Origin: Inquilinus ginsengisoli_A
GTDB lineage: Bacteria; Pseudomonadota; Alphaproteobacteria; DSM-16000; Inquilinaceae
Assembly (NCBI RefSeq): GCF_031453975.1
Contig: NZ_JAVDPW010000002.1
Span: forward strand, 757,912 to 821,911
Reading direction: 5' to 3'
DNA: 64,000 nucleotides
The translations under genes and the position numbers were made by a program. Of the stretch, positions 44,876 through 58,271 are shown one piece after another (the stretch's first letter is position 1; each line of letters starts with the position of its first letter). The notes beneath the pieces were generated by a model. It had not been told where the DNA came from. It saw only the letters and a program-made list of their open reading frames with translations, and searched no databases.

Positions 44876-46144
44876 GTGTTAACGCAATTTAAAGGGAACG
44901 TTCCCGGCCCATCGTTTGCAGCTGGGACGCTGTTTGATCTGGGTCAGCCCATCCCCTGGGGGGCCGTCCCCGAACGGATGCATGCCTGGACCATTCGCCG
45001 TGAAAATCATGGCTTGCCCCCGACCGCCTTCCAGCGGGAAGTCGTCAATGTCCCGACGATCGGCCCGGATGAGGTTCTCGTCCTGGTGATGGCCGCCGGC
45101 GTCAACTACAACGGCGTCTGGGCGGCGCTCGGCCATCCGGTGTCGCCGCTGGACTTCCACGACCATCCCTTTCACATCGCGGGCTCGGACGCGTCCGGGA
45201 TCGTCTGGGCGGTCGGGTCGAATGTCCGCAACTGGCGCGTCGGCGACGAGGTCGTAGCCCATTGCTGCCAAGTCGCCGGCGACGACGAGGAATGCAACGG
45301 CGGCGACCCAATGCTGTCGCCGAGTCAGCGCATCTGGGGTTACGAGACCTCCTACGGCGCCTTCGCCCAGTTCACCCGCGTCCAGGCGGTTCAGCTTCTG
45401 CCGAAGCCGCGGCATCTGAGCTGGGAAGCCAGCGCCTGCTATACGCTGGTGCTGGCGACCGCATACCGAATGCTGTTTGGGCATGCGCCCCATGTCCTCG
45501 GCCCCGGCAGGACTGTGCTGGTCTGGGGCGCGGCGGGCGGCCTCGGCTCGATGGCGATCCAGCTGGCGGCGATCGTCGGGGCACGGCCGATCGCCGTGGT
45601 CTCCGACGAGGCGAAGGCTGCGCACGCCCGCAGGCTGGGCGCGGCGGCGACGATCAACCGGTCGCAATTCGACTGCTGGGGGACGCCACCGCCGATCGGC
45701 TCGGCCGGCCACGCGGCGTATCTGGACAAGGTGAAGGCCTTCGGGCGGGCGGTGCGCCAGGCGGCCGGACCGACCGGCGAGGTCGACATCGTCTTCGAGC
45801 ATCCGGGGCGGGACACCTTCGCGGTCTCCAGCTTCCTGGTGAAACGCGGCGGCATGGTGGTGTTCTGCGCGGCGACCAGCGGCTATGACCTGACCTTCGA
45901 TGCCCGCTATGTGTGGATGCGGCAGAAGCGGATCCAAGGCAGCCATTTCGCCAATCTGAAACAGGCGGCCGAAGCCAACCGGCTCGTCATGGCCGGGCGC
46001 ATCGACCCATGCCTATCGGAGCTGTTTCCCTGGGACCAGCTGCCGGAGGCCCATGCCAGGATGCTGCGCAACCAGCATCCCCCCGGCAACATGGCGGTGC
46101 TGGTGCATTCGGGCCGCGCGGGCGAGGGATGCCGGCTGGAATGA
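44876..46144 (+). CDS. ccr: Crotonyl-CoA carboxylase/reductase
   Basis: A 422-residue MDR-family reductase. HIAGSDASGIVWAVG, DDEECNGGDPMLSPSQRIWGYE and SACYTLVLATAYRMLFGHAP are diagnostic for crotonyl-CoA carboxylase/reductases. These reductively carboxylate 2-enoyl-CoA to alkylmalonyl-CoA with NADPH. The Asn of VNYNG, the Glu of WGYE and the His of QGSHFANL match the CO2-site residues known from Kitasatospora. GTG at 44876 follows GGGAGGGG. Beside a PKS and FAAL it most likely supplies an extender unit rather than serving central acetate assimilation. Confidence 0.92.
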   Translation: MLTQFKGNVPGPSFAAGTLFDLGQPIPWGAVPERMHAWTIRRENHGLPPTAFQREVVNVPTIGPDEVLVLVMAAGVNYNGVWAALGHPVSPLDFHDHPFHIAGSDASGIVWAVGSNVRNWRVGDEVVAHCCQVAGDDEECNGGDPMLSPSQRIWGYETSYGAFAQFTRVQAVQLLPKPRHLSWEASACYTLVLATAYRMLFGHAPHVLGPGRTVLVWGAAGGLGSMAIQLAAIVGARPIAVVSDEAKAAHARRLGAAATINRSQFDCWGTPPPIGSAGHAAYLDKVKAFGRAVRQAAGPTGEVDIVFEHPGRDTFAVSSFLVKRGGMVVFCAATSGYDLTFDARYVWMRQKRIQGSHFANLKQAAEANRLVMAGRIDPCLSELFPWDQLPEAHARMLRNQHPPGNMAVLVHSGRAGEGCRLE

Positions 46145-46259
46145 CCTGAGACCGCCCGGCGGCAGCTCGCCCGCACTCACGGATTGGACCTGAGCCCGCA
46201 CGTCATCTGGATGCGGGCCACCCCGATGCCGCGCCCTTCGGGCGCGCAAGGAGACCTCG

Positions 46260-48346
46260 ATGGCGACGGACCCGCTGGCGAAGGCCGATGACCGCTGTTT
46301 CTCGGACATTCTCGCCCAAAGAGCTGCGGCCCATCCGGCCAAGGACGCGCTGGTCGTGGTCGGCACCGATGGCACCGAGAAGCTGCGGCTGAGCTATGGT
46401 GAGCTCGGCGCGCAGGTCGACCGATATGCGGCCGGGCTGATCGAACGAGGCCTGGCGGGGCAGCGGGCGCTGATGCTGTTCGAGCCCGGCGTCGGCTTCG
46501 TCGTGGCCTTCATGGCCTGCCTGCGGGCGGGCGTGACCGCCCTGCCCTGCCACTTGGCCAAGCCGGGCCGGTCCACCTGGGACCGGCTGATCGCCATCGT
46601 GCAGGATTCCGACGCCGCCTGCATCCTGACGGAAGAGGCGTCGATACCGAAGCTTACCGGCTGGTTCGCCGACAGTCCGGAGCTGTCGTCGCTGCCGATG
46701 CTCTCGCCGGGCGATCTCGATGCCGATCCCGCCGGCATCGGCCGGCAGCGGCCGTCGGCCGACACCCCCGCCTTCCTGCAATACACCTCCGGGTCGACCG
46801 GCATCCCCAAGGGCACAGTCGTGACCTTCGGCAACCTGATCGCCAATGCGGCGGTGATCGGCCCCCATTGCGGCTTCGATTTCGACACGATCGTCGTCTG
46901 CTGGCTGCCGCCCTATCACGATCTCGGGCTGATCGGGAACATCCTGCAATCGCTGCTGGACGGGGCGCTGTGCGTGCTTCTGCCGCCGGTGTCGCTGGTC
47001 CAGAATCCGCGGCGATGGCTCGAGACCATCAGCCGCTACCGGGCCACGATCAGCATGGCGCCGAACTTCGCCTATGAGCTCTGCGTCCGCCGGATCCTGC
47101 CCGAGAAGCGGCACGGGCTCGACCTGTCGAGCTGGAGATCCGCCGTCAACGCCGCCGAGCCGATCCGGGCCTCGACCATCGACGGCCTCGTCGAGGCCTA
47201 TCGGGACCATGGCTTCCGCGGGGAAACATTCCGGCCGGTCTACGGCTTGGCGGAGGCGACGCTGATGGTCTCGGTCGGGGACCTCGACCGGCCAGCCCGG
47301 AGGCTCTCGGTGAACGCCTCCGCCGTGGACGCCGGCCGGATCGTCCCGGCCTCGGGCGCGGGATCCCGCCTCATCATCAGCTCGGGCAAGGTCCGGGCGC
47401 CGCAGCAGGTCGCGATCGTCGACCCCGACAGCCACCGGCTCTGCGCCGGGGGAGCGATCGGCGAGGTGTGGGTGGCGGGTCCCTGCGTCGCGAGCGGCTA
47501 CTGGCGACGCCCCGAAGTCTCGGCCCAGACATTCGGCGCACGTCTGGCAGATGGGCTGGGACCGTTTCTGCGGACCGGGGACCTCGGCATCGTCATCGAC
47601 GACGAGCTCTACATCACCGGCCGGATCAAGGAGGTCATGATCGTCCGCGGCCGGAACCTCTACCCGCAGGACATCGAGGCCACCGTGCAGAGCGCGCATG
47701 ACGCCTTCAAGCCCGCGGGGGGGCGGTGTTCTCGATCGACCGCGAGGATGGAGAGATGATCGTCGTGGTCCAGGAGATCGAGCGGTCCTGGCTGGCGACG
47801 GCAAACCGCGACGAGCTGGTGGCCCGGATCCGCGACGCCGTCTTCCAGGAGCATGAGGTGGCGGTGGCCGAGGTGGTGCTGACCAAGCCCGAGACGGTGC
47901 CGAAGACCTCGGCCGGCAAGATCCAGCGCGTGCTTTGCCGCGATCTCTACCTGCGCGGCGAGCTGGAGCGAGCGATCCAGGGCCGGTCGGTCAAGGCCGG
48001 GCCGATCGCGATCCGGCCGAACGACGACGCCGCGACCCCGTCTCCCGCACCGGCGGACTCGGCCGGGACCATTGTGGCGCTGGTCGCACGATGGGCTGCC
48101 GGCCGGGAGCTGCAGCTCCCTCCGGCCGGCCGGACCTTCGCCGAGGCTGGCTTCGATTCCGTCAGCGCCGTCGAACTGACCCATTTCCTCGAGACCGAGC
48201 TGGGGCTCGAACTCGACCAGACCCTGCTATGGACCTGCACCACGATCGAGGCCCTGTCCCGCCATCTGGCGGTGCTGCGGGGCCCCGGCGCCCTGGCCGC
48301 CGTGTCCGCACCGGCGGAGCCGATCGCGGAATCGGCCAACTGGTAA
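46260..48346 (+). pseudogene. Fatty acyl-AMP ligase fused to ACP, frameshifted in a G7 run
   Basis: Frame one (46260-47759) is a fatty acyl-AMP ligase: YTSGSTGIPKGTVV (ATP loop), the FAAL signature NPRRWLETISRYRATISMAPNFAYELCVRR, and TGRIKEVMIVRGRNLYPQDIE. The C-terminal lid and an acyl carrier protein (GFDSVSAVEL, phosphopantetheine Ser) continue in a second frame to 48346. Adding one G to the seven at 47717-47723 joins them as PAGGAVFSIDREDGE, giving about 695 residues. It may be a true mutation, a phase-variable tract or a sequencing error. If functional it activates a fatty acid and loads it on its own ACP. Confidence 0.85.
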
Positions 48347-48385
48347 CGGGACCGGAAAATGCAAGCTGAACGGGAGGCGAGGCCG

Positions 48386-52237
<3,852 letters not shown>

Positions 52238-52254
52238 TTCGCGAGGACAGATGA

Positions 52255-53553
52255 ATGCAGACATTCCAGGATGCGGCGGCGCCCCATCTCGGGTTCGGCG
52301 GGCTCGATGTCGACCTAACGGAGGAGGAGCGCGATCTCCAGCGGAAGATCCGGCGATTCGCGATCGGCGTGATGCGCCCGACCGCCGCCAGGCTGGACCC
52401 GATGGCGGCAGCGGATGTGATTGGCCAGGACTCGCCGCTCTGGGACTGCCTGGCGCGCTTCGACGATCTCGGCATCAACCCGGCCTGGCTGGCGACGCTC
52501 GGGACCCAGCGCCTGACGCGCATCCTGCCGCTCGTCTTCGAGGAGCTCGCCTATGGCGACGCCGGGCTTGCCGTCGCGGCCTTCACCTCAAAGATGGCCG
52601 GAGCGACAGCCGCGGCCACAGGCGACCCGGAGTTGATCGAGCGCTTCACCCCTCTGCGTGGCTGCTGGATCGCGATCCTGGCGGATAGAGGATCCGACGC
52701 CATCGACCATGTCGGGTTCGAACTGGCAAAAGGCAGCCGGCAGTCGGAGGGCAGCCTGCGCGCCGTGATGCGCGGGTCGGAGGTGATCCTGAACGGGGTG
52801 TCCTCCGACTGGATCTCCTGCGCCCCGATCGCCGAATGCGCCCTGATCCATTGTCCCGCGGATTACGGCAGCGGCATCGCCCGGCTCGATGGCGGGGTTT
52901 CCGGCATCGCCCTGCTGGTCCCGTTTGATTTGCCGGGGATCGAGCGCGGACCTCCTGTCGAGAAGATCGGTCAGCGCACACTGCCGACCGGAAACGTCCG
53001 GTTCAGCGATGTCCGCGTCCCGGCCCGCTACGTCATCCAGGGCCAGGACAGGTTCTATGCCTCGCTCGCCGGCACGCACACCTCCGGCGCTATGAACGTC
53101 GCCGCCATTGCCACCGGCGTCGCGAAGGCCGCGTTCGATTGCGCCCTGCGCTATGCCCGGTCGCGCGAGCAGGGCGGCGCGCCATTGATCGCGCATCAGC
53201 ATGTCAGATGGCGGCTGTGGGAGATGTGGCGGAAGCTCGAGCTCTGCCGCGCCTCCGTCCGCCGTGGCGTGGCCTACAATCTCTCGCAGGAGGGGCCGCA
53301 CCTTCTCGCCTCCATCACCGCCAAGACCACAGCGACCCAGACCGCGTTCGAGGTGGCGATGGAGGCGATCCAGATTTTCGGCGCCAACGGACTGTCGCGG
53401 GACCATGTCGTCGAACGGCTGCTGCGGGACATCACGGTCTGCCTGATCCAGGGCGGCGAGAACCACTCCCTCGGCCTTCAGGGCGGGAACTGGCTGCTGC
53501 GTTCGCTGAATGGCGAGGGTATGGAGAGTCTGGCGCTCGGCCCGACCGGCTGA
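52255..53553 (+). CDS. Acyl-CoA dehydrogenase-like protein of the PKS operon
   Basis: A 432-residue member of the acyl-CoA dehydrogenase family. It has an N-terminal helical domain, a middle beta domain (about 130-250) and a C-terminal FAD helix bundle with AIQIFGANGLSRDHVVERLLRD. The stretch that normally holds the catalytic base (Y-E-G-T) reads IQGGENHSL, so the usual Glu appears replaced by Gln, though the next Glu might serve. It begins 17 bases after the PKS stop. It may act on an ACP-bound chain. Last gene of the operon. Confidence 0.85.
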   Translation: MQTFQDAAAPHLGFGGLDVDLTEEERDLQRKIRRFAIGVMRPTAARLDPMAAADVIGQDSPLWDCLARFDDLGINPAWLATLGTQRLTRILPLVFEELAYGDAGLAVAAFTSKMAGATAAATGDPELIERFTPLRGCWIAILADRGSDAIDHVGFELAKGSRQSEGSLRAVMRGSEVILNGVSSDWISCAPIAECALIHCPADYGSGIARLDGGVSGIALLVPFDLPGIERGPPVEKIGQRTLPTGNVRFSDVRVPARYVIQGQDRFYASLAGTHTSGAMNVAAIATGVAKAAFDCALRYARSREQGGAPLIAHQHVRWRLWEMWRKLELCRASVRRGVAYNLSQEGPHLLASITAKTTATQTAFEVAMEAIQIFGANGLSRDHVVERLLRDITVCLIQGGENHSLGLQGGNWLLRSLNGEGMESLALGPTG

Positions 53554-53663
53554 TGAGGCAGACGCCGGACTGCGAGGAGCTCCCTTCGGTTTCGGAACGA
53601 ACGCCGTCGTTCCACTGCAAGGTCGGCCCCCCGCCTTCCCGACGAACCAGATATGGCTTGAGC

Positions 53664-53830
53664 GCGCCGATTCTGTTGAAAAAATCGGAGCGCCATTTCC
53701 GCGCGCAACAAAGAGACTAAAAGTAGGCGGCCGGAACACAAAAAGATGCTAGATGGCGGCCGGATCTGCAGCAAACTTGCTCGATTTTGCACTCCAAGTA
53801 GTCGTTCGGGACTTTTCAACGATATCCGCC
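53664..53830. mobile_element. MITE-like element, copy B (right of the PKS operon)
   Basis: A 167-base element with ends GCGCCGATTCTGTTGAAAAA (53664-53683) and ACTTTTCAACGATATCCGCC (53811-53830). It is homologous to the reverse complement of copy A (44340-44507) over almost its whole length. The two inverted copies bracket 9.16 kb containing ccr, FAAL, PKS and the dehydrogenase. The 166 bases between it and sorB hold only decayed sequence with GCGGACA-like repeats. Confidence 0.75.
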
Positions 53831-53996
53831 AATAGCGGTCGTCGCGGCGAAGACCCCGAACCGGACATCGCTCAACGCAGCACTTGGCGCTCCAATCCGG
53901 CAGCATTTCCCGTTTCGATAGCGCCTGAAGCGGACTGTGTCCGGGCATCTCCGAAGCGGACACCGTTGGGACTGACTGACAGAGACCGATCCGATG

Positions 53997-54329
53997 TCAC
54001 TTGCCGGGCTGAAGCTTGGCTAAATAGTCGACGATCGGAGCGACATCCTCCGGCGCCACGGGCGCCTTGTAGGCGTTGATCATCTTGTTCACCTCGGCCT
54101 CCCAGGCCGTCTTGGGAAGCGCCGGCTGGTTGAGCACCATGTCGGCGGAGTGACAGGCCAGGCAGTTGTTGTTGATCGCATCTGCCTCGGATCCTCCCGG
54201 GAACATCTGGTCGCTGTCGGGAAGGTCGATTGAGACGGATTTCGGTTGGAACGAGTCGGCCGCCTCGACCGTCCAGGCTGCCAAAGCAATCCCCAAGAGA
54301 CCAGTAGCGAGCGACAGAGTGCGAAGCAT
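53997..54329 (-). CDS. sorB: Cytochrome c subunit of sulfite dehydrogenase
   Basis: A 110-residue secreted monohaem cytochrome c. The signal peptide is about residues 1-23 (LSLATGLLGIALAAWTVEAA). Haem motif CLACH lies near residue 57 and a methionine ligand is probably in a later M (DMVLNQP or NKMINAY). Short cytochromes paired with a molybdopterin sulfite oxidase are SorB, the electron acceptor of SorA. It starts 12 bases after the sorA stop. Periplasmic. Confidence 0.85.
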   Translation of the reverse strand: MLRTLSLATGLLGIALAAWTVEAADSFQPKSVSIDLPDSDQMFPGGSEADAINNNCLACHSADMVLNQPALPKTAWEAEVNKMINAYKAPVAPEDVAPIVDYLAKLQPGK

Positions 54330-54341
54330 GTCCGGACCTCC

Positions 54342-55586
54342 TCAGACCGCCGTGATCTCGGTGGCCTCGATGACATTGCGCATGAAGCCGGCGGGGTTCC
54401 AGTTGGGGGTGTCAGGCTGCGCCTCGCCCTTCGTATTGGTGCAGCGGACTGCGACAGCGTACCTGCCAGGGGACGACGGCGTGAACTCGGCGTTCCACGC
54501 GCGGAAGCCATATTGGCCCTGGTCGGCACCGAGCTGTGCCGGCTGCCAGCTCCTGCCGCCGTCAATCGAGACATCCACGGCCAAGACGCCGCAATCGCCG
54601 CCGAAGGCGATGCCGCGTAGCTCTGTCGGCTTACCTGCCGGCAGGATGGCATCGGTGGCGATGCTGGTGACGAAAGACCTGGGCACCATGCGGTTGATCG
54701 GCACCACCGGCACGCCGGTCTGGCCTGGCTTGATGTCAGCGCGCGGCGTGTCGGGAATGGTGTAGGCGGTCTTGGTCCAGTAGTTGGTGTCGGGCTGGTC
54801 GAGCACCTCGATGTCGCTCAGCATCTTGACCCAGTAGGTCGCATACCAGCCCGGCACGACCAGGCGCAGCGGGAAGCCGTTCAGCAGCGGCAACTGCTCC
54901 CCGTTCATGGCGTAGGCGATCATCACCTCACCGTCGCGCGCATGGTCGATGGCGAGTGATTTCATGAAGTGCGGCGCGTCATCGACCACCGGCTCGTCCA
55001 GGCCACGGAGGCGCACCTGGACAGCGCCCGGCTTGACGCCGGCCCGGTCGAGCACATCCTTCAGCCGCACGCCGGCCCAGAGCGCATTCCCCATGGCGCC
55101 GTTCGCCCACTGCGCCCCCGGCACCCGCGGCTGGTAGAATCCGCGGGAGTTGCCGGAACACTGATTGACCGCCGCGAGCTCGACCCGAGGAAAGTTGCGC
55201 AGAAGGTCGTTCAGCGACAGGGACAGGGTTTGGTTGACGTGCCCGCGCACCGTAAGGGTGAAGCTGCCGACATCGATCGCCGTCGGGATGACCGCCCAGT
55301 GCCAGCGGACATAGAACCGGTCGTTCGGAGTGAACACACCCTGGTCGAAAACCTCCCAGGGTGTCTCGAGAAGTGGCGGCCGGGTCCGCTGCAGGATCAT
55401 CGATCCCTTCTCGGGAAAGGCGGTCGTGATCGGCCGCTCATCGGGGCCGCCGGGGAGCAGAAGCTTGATCGCCGTCTGCGCCCTGGAAGGGGCAGACAAC
55501 AGGGCCAACCCACCGAGGCCGGCTGCACCGAGCAATTGGCGACGGCTCAGCCCGGTTCGGGCCTGATCACCCAGCACTGAAGACAT
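54342..55586 (-). CDS. sorA: Periplasmic sulfite dehydrogenase, molybdopterin subunit
   Basis: A 414-residue sulfite-oxidase-family protein with a Tat signal (LSRRQLLGAAGLGGLALL). Cys143 in AVNQCSGNSRG is the molybdenum ligand; GFPLRLVVPGWYATYWVKML is the strongly conserved central motif. The C-terminal dimerisation domain starts near residue 285. With SorB it oxidises sulfite to sulfate and passes electrons to cytochrome c. Length and layout match SorA of Starkeya. Sulfite from organosulfur compounds is a plausible source. Confidence 0.9.
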   Translation of the reverse strand: MSSVLGDQARTGLSRRQLLGAAGLGGLALLSAPSRAQTAIKLLLPGGPDERPITTAFPEKGSMILQRTRPPLLETPWEVFDQGVFTPNDRFYVRWHWAVIPTAIDVGSFTLTVRGHVNQTLSLSLNDLLRNFPRVELAAVNQCSGNSRGFYQPRVPGAQWANGAMGNALWAGVRLKDVLDRAGVKPGAVQVRLRGLDEPVVDDAPHFMKSLAIDHARDGEVMIAYAMNGEQLPLLNGFPLRLVVPGWYATYWVKMLSDIEVLDQPDTNYWTKTAYTIPDTPRADIKPGQTGVPVVPINRMVPRSFVTSIATDAILPAGKPTELRGIAFGGDCGVLAVDVSIDGGRSWQPAQLGADQGQYGFRAWNAEFTPSSPGRYAVAVRCTNTKGEAQPDTPNWNPAGFMRNVIEATEITAV

Positions 55587-55891
55587 CCTTGAGTTCCTTT
55601 GCGCGATCGCTGGAGGCCGAGCTGCGAGACGGCTTGGGTATCGTTCACCCCGGCTGCCATCAATGGTCCGCCGATCATCTCGCCGGCAGTCCGATCAATC
55701 CAACGGATCGGTTTGATCATTTTGATCGAAAGAGGTGATCGAGATGAGCGGTCGGGCTTGCGCAATTCACACGCAGAGACTGCCCTGCCGACCCGAGGGA
55801 AGTCCCTGGAAGAATCGGCGCGAAGTCGTCTGCCCAGCCTCACCAACGTCATGGTCGGATCTCATGATTTGAGCCACCTGATGTCCGGCGC
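55587..55891. other. Intergenic region upstream of sorA with clustered GATC sites
   Basis: No gene seen in this 305-base interval. Five GATC tetramers occur between 55693 and 55741, some in GATCNNTTTGATC-like spacing, which could be part of a regulator site or chance. The sorA promoter should lie in it. Confidence 0.35.
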
Positions 55892-56437
55892 TCACAAATT
55901 CAGCAACCGTTGCGTCAGCTCCCGGATCAGGGCGGTGAAGCCCTGATCGTCCGGCCCGGACGCCTGGTCGAGATAGCCGGTGGCGGCAGATTGCGCCTGC
56001 CCGTCGAGACAGGCGGCAGCGCGCACCACGATCGGCCTTTTCGCCACGTCGGTGCTGACCGCGCGGCCGCTGCATAAAGACCCAGGCAGCAAATCGGGTG
56101 TCGGATTGAAGGCCAGCGCGAGATAAGAGCCACGCTTTGCGGCAGGTCCGACCGCCGGCGTCGGGACCGACACGTAGCGGGTCCGGCCGCCGACAAACAT
56201 CGCCGTTATGATCTGTGTCACGGTGCCAGCGAATTCCAGCGTTCCAAACGGATTGCCCTGCACCAAGACGGGTATGGTCGCCGCGCCCGAAGTGGGGGCG
56301 AACGGGATGAGTGAAATCGGGTCGATGTCGTCCGATACCACCCGTGGCCCGATCGCAAGGGCGGGAGCGGTGACGCAGACGAGAGCGATGGCGGCCGCAA
56401 TGAGCAACCGTGGGAACGAGAAAGCTGGAAAGCTCAT
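55892..56437 (-). CDS. Secreted hypothetical protein
   Basis: A 181-residue protein with a clear Sec signal peptide (residues 1-28, LLIAAAIALVCVTAPALA). The mature part has few recognisable motifs (FGTLEFAGTVTQIITAMFVGG) and two Cys (SLCSGRA, AACLDGQ) that could form a disulfide. ATG at 56435-56437 has AGGAT upstream. It is co-directional with sorAB, 305 bases away. Family not recognised. Confidence 0.65.
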   Translation of the reverse strand: MSFPAFSFPRLLIAAAIALVCVTAPALAIGPRVVSDDIDPISLIPFAPTSGAATIPVLVQGNPFGTLEFAGTVTQIITAMFVGGRTRYVSVPTPAVGPAAKRGSYLALAFNPTPDLLPGSLCSGRAVSTDVAKRPIVVRAAACLDGQAQSAATGYLDQASGPDDQGFTALIRELTQRLLNL

Positions 56438-56454
56438 GGCGATATCCTGAGTGC

Positions 56455-56745
56455 ATCGTGAAGACGACGCGATATGGACCTCGCCGACACCGGACCTGCC
56501 GAAGGCGTTCTCGGCGGCATCGAATATAGCGGCAACGGCCGCGGCGTCCGCAACGTCGGCCTGGACGGCGATCGCTCCGCCGCCGACGCTCTTGATGCGA
56601 GCGACGAGTCCTCTGCCGGGCCGGGATTGCCGACATAGTTGACGACGACCTTGAACCCGTCATGAGCAAGGCGCTGCGCGAACTTGGCTCCGATCCCGCG
56701 CGACGAACCGGCGACGATTGCGACCTTCGAGGTTGAAGCCGTCAT
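56455..56745 (-). pseudogene. Short-chain dehydrogenase remnant
   Basis: The N-terminal cofactor-binding part of an SDR is recognisable: SKVAIVAGSSRGIGAKFAQRL, then KVVVNYVGNPGPAE. Near 56620 the frame shifts; in the other frame the expected continuation VARIKSVGGGAIAVQADVAD and FDAAENAFG follows, then homology stops just before the secreted-protein gene. The catalytic YxxxK half is absent. A decayed, truncated gene. Confidence 0.78.
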
Positions 56746-56846
56746 GGCGGCGCTCTTTCCAAATAGGAGTGGAATTCCGTGTGGTGCGATCCCGTCCGGC
56801 GGGCGGCGTGGCGGCTGCGGCCTGCACGGGGCCGCAGCCGCGGCGA

Positions 56847-57877
56847 TCACTTGAGGTGATCGCGGATCCCGTCGCAGATCTGCTGGAGGGCCGCTTCGGT
56901 CGACGGAACGTGGCGGAGCGCGTTCAGCAGCACGAAGTCGTGGATCGTGCCGTTGTACCGCACCGCCGCGACGCTGACGCCCGCCTCCTTCAGCTTGCGG
57001 GCGTAGGCCTCGCCCTCATCGCGGAGCGGATCGTTCTCGGCGGTGATCACCAGGCCGGGGGCAGGCCCTTGAGCTCCTCCGCCGCGGCGCGCAGCGGCGA
57101 GACATACGGGTTGTCGCGCGTCTTGGCGTCGGGCGCATAGAGGCTCCAGCCGTATTCCATGAAGGCCCGCGCCAGGAACCGGTCGGTCCCGTAGCTGTGA
57201 TAGGACTCGGTATCGACGCTGGCATCGGTGGCCGGGATCAGCAGTGCCTGGTAATTGATCTTCGGGCCGTTGCGGTCCTTGGCCATCATGGCGATGGCGG
57301 CGGCCATGTTGCCGCCGACCGAGTTGCCGGCCACTGCGATCCGGCTGCCGTCGGCGCCAAATTCGCCCGCATGCGCGGCCACCCACGTCAGAGCCGCGTA
57401 GGATTCCTCGAGTTGGGTCGGGAACCTGGCTTCCGGCAGCGGGGTGTACTCGACGAACACGCCCACCTGTCCGCTGCCGACAACGAGATCGCGGAGCAGG
57501 CGCTGATGGTTGGCGAAGTTGCCGACGATCCACACGCCGCCATGGATGAACAGCAGCACGCCCGGCTTACCGGAGACGTGCTCGGGCTTCATGACGTAGA
57601 TCTTCACGCTGCGGCCGTCCTGCGTGATCGTCCGCTCGGTGGTGGTGACGCCCGACACGTCTACCGGCGTCTGGCTCTGCAGCGCCGTCAGGATCTCCTG
57701 CGGCTTCGGCTGCGGCAGTTCCCAGAACGGGCTGCTGTCCTTGTTGATCTCGGCCAGGAATGATCGGACCTGGGGATCGATGCGCGGATCGGTGGCGGCA
57801 TCCGGGGCGGCTGCGGCGGTCTGGCTCATGAGGCTTGCTCCGATGATGAGGGCTGCGAGTTTCGGCATGGGCGGCAT
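56847..57877 (-). pseudogene. Alpha/beta hydrolase (HSL/lipase type), single-base frameshift
   Basis: The N-terminal part (57047-57877) has a signal-like start (LAALIIGASLMSQTAAA), the oxyanion motif FIHGGVW and the Ser elbow AGNSVGGN, and stops early at LPPAW. The rest continues in another frame to 56847: LVITAENDPLRDEG (Asp) and GTIHDFV (His). One more C/G in the run at 57057-57061 would join them as LPPGLVITAEND and give an intact hydrolase of about 343 residues. A homopolymer indel, real or technical, explains the break. Confidence 0.82.
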
Positions 57878-58271
57878 GGGATTCTGTCCGATTGCTCGTC
57901 TGAGGTGGGCGCGGTAGCGCTGCCGTCATCGGCGCGCGATGGACTCTGAAGGGCCGAAGCTAGGCAGCGATCCCGATCTGCGTCTTTCCCCGGCCTGCTA
58001 AGCTCTTGACCGCGCTTGCTGTCGGCTCGGGAAGATCCGGGACAATGATCGGCGGAGTGCAGGGGGAGCCGGCAATAAGGCCGAATGCTCCGCCCTATAC
58101 TTTGGTATGCCAGCTCCCATCGCATGTCCGATCAGCTGGGCGGGCTCGCTTCGCAATCCTTGCGAGGTCACTGCAATGAGCCCGCTACCAATAGGCCGAT
58201 GCCGTGATTCCGAGTCCGCACGGCCACCCATACCATGCAAAAGTGAGTTCATGGTCGCGAGCCGTGCTACC
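57878..58271. other. Intergenic interval without recognisable gene
   Basis: No supported coding sequence, RNA or repeat in these 394 bases between the broken hydrolase start and the SDR end. Codon-like structure is absent in all frames read. Confidence 0.4.

Noticed and set aside
44876..46144. CCR as part of the ethylmalonyl-CoA pathway of acetate assimilation
   Set aside because: No other pathway genes (meaA, ecm, mcl, mesaconyl-CoA hydratase) are nearby, whereas FAAL and PKS genes follow at once.
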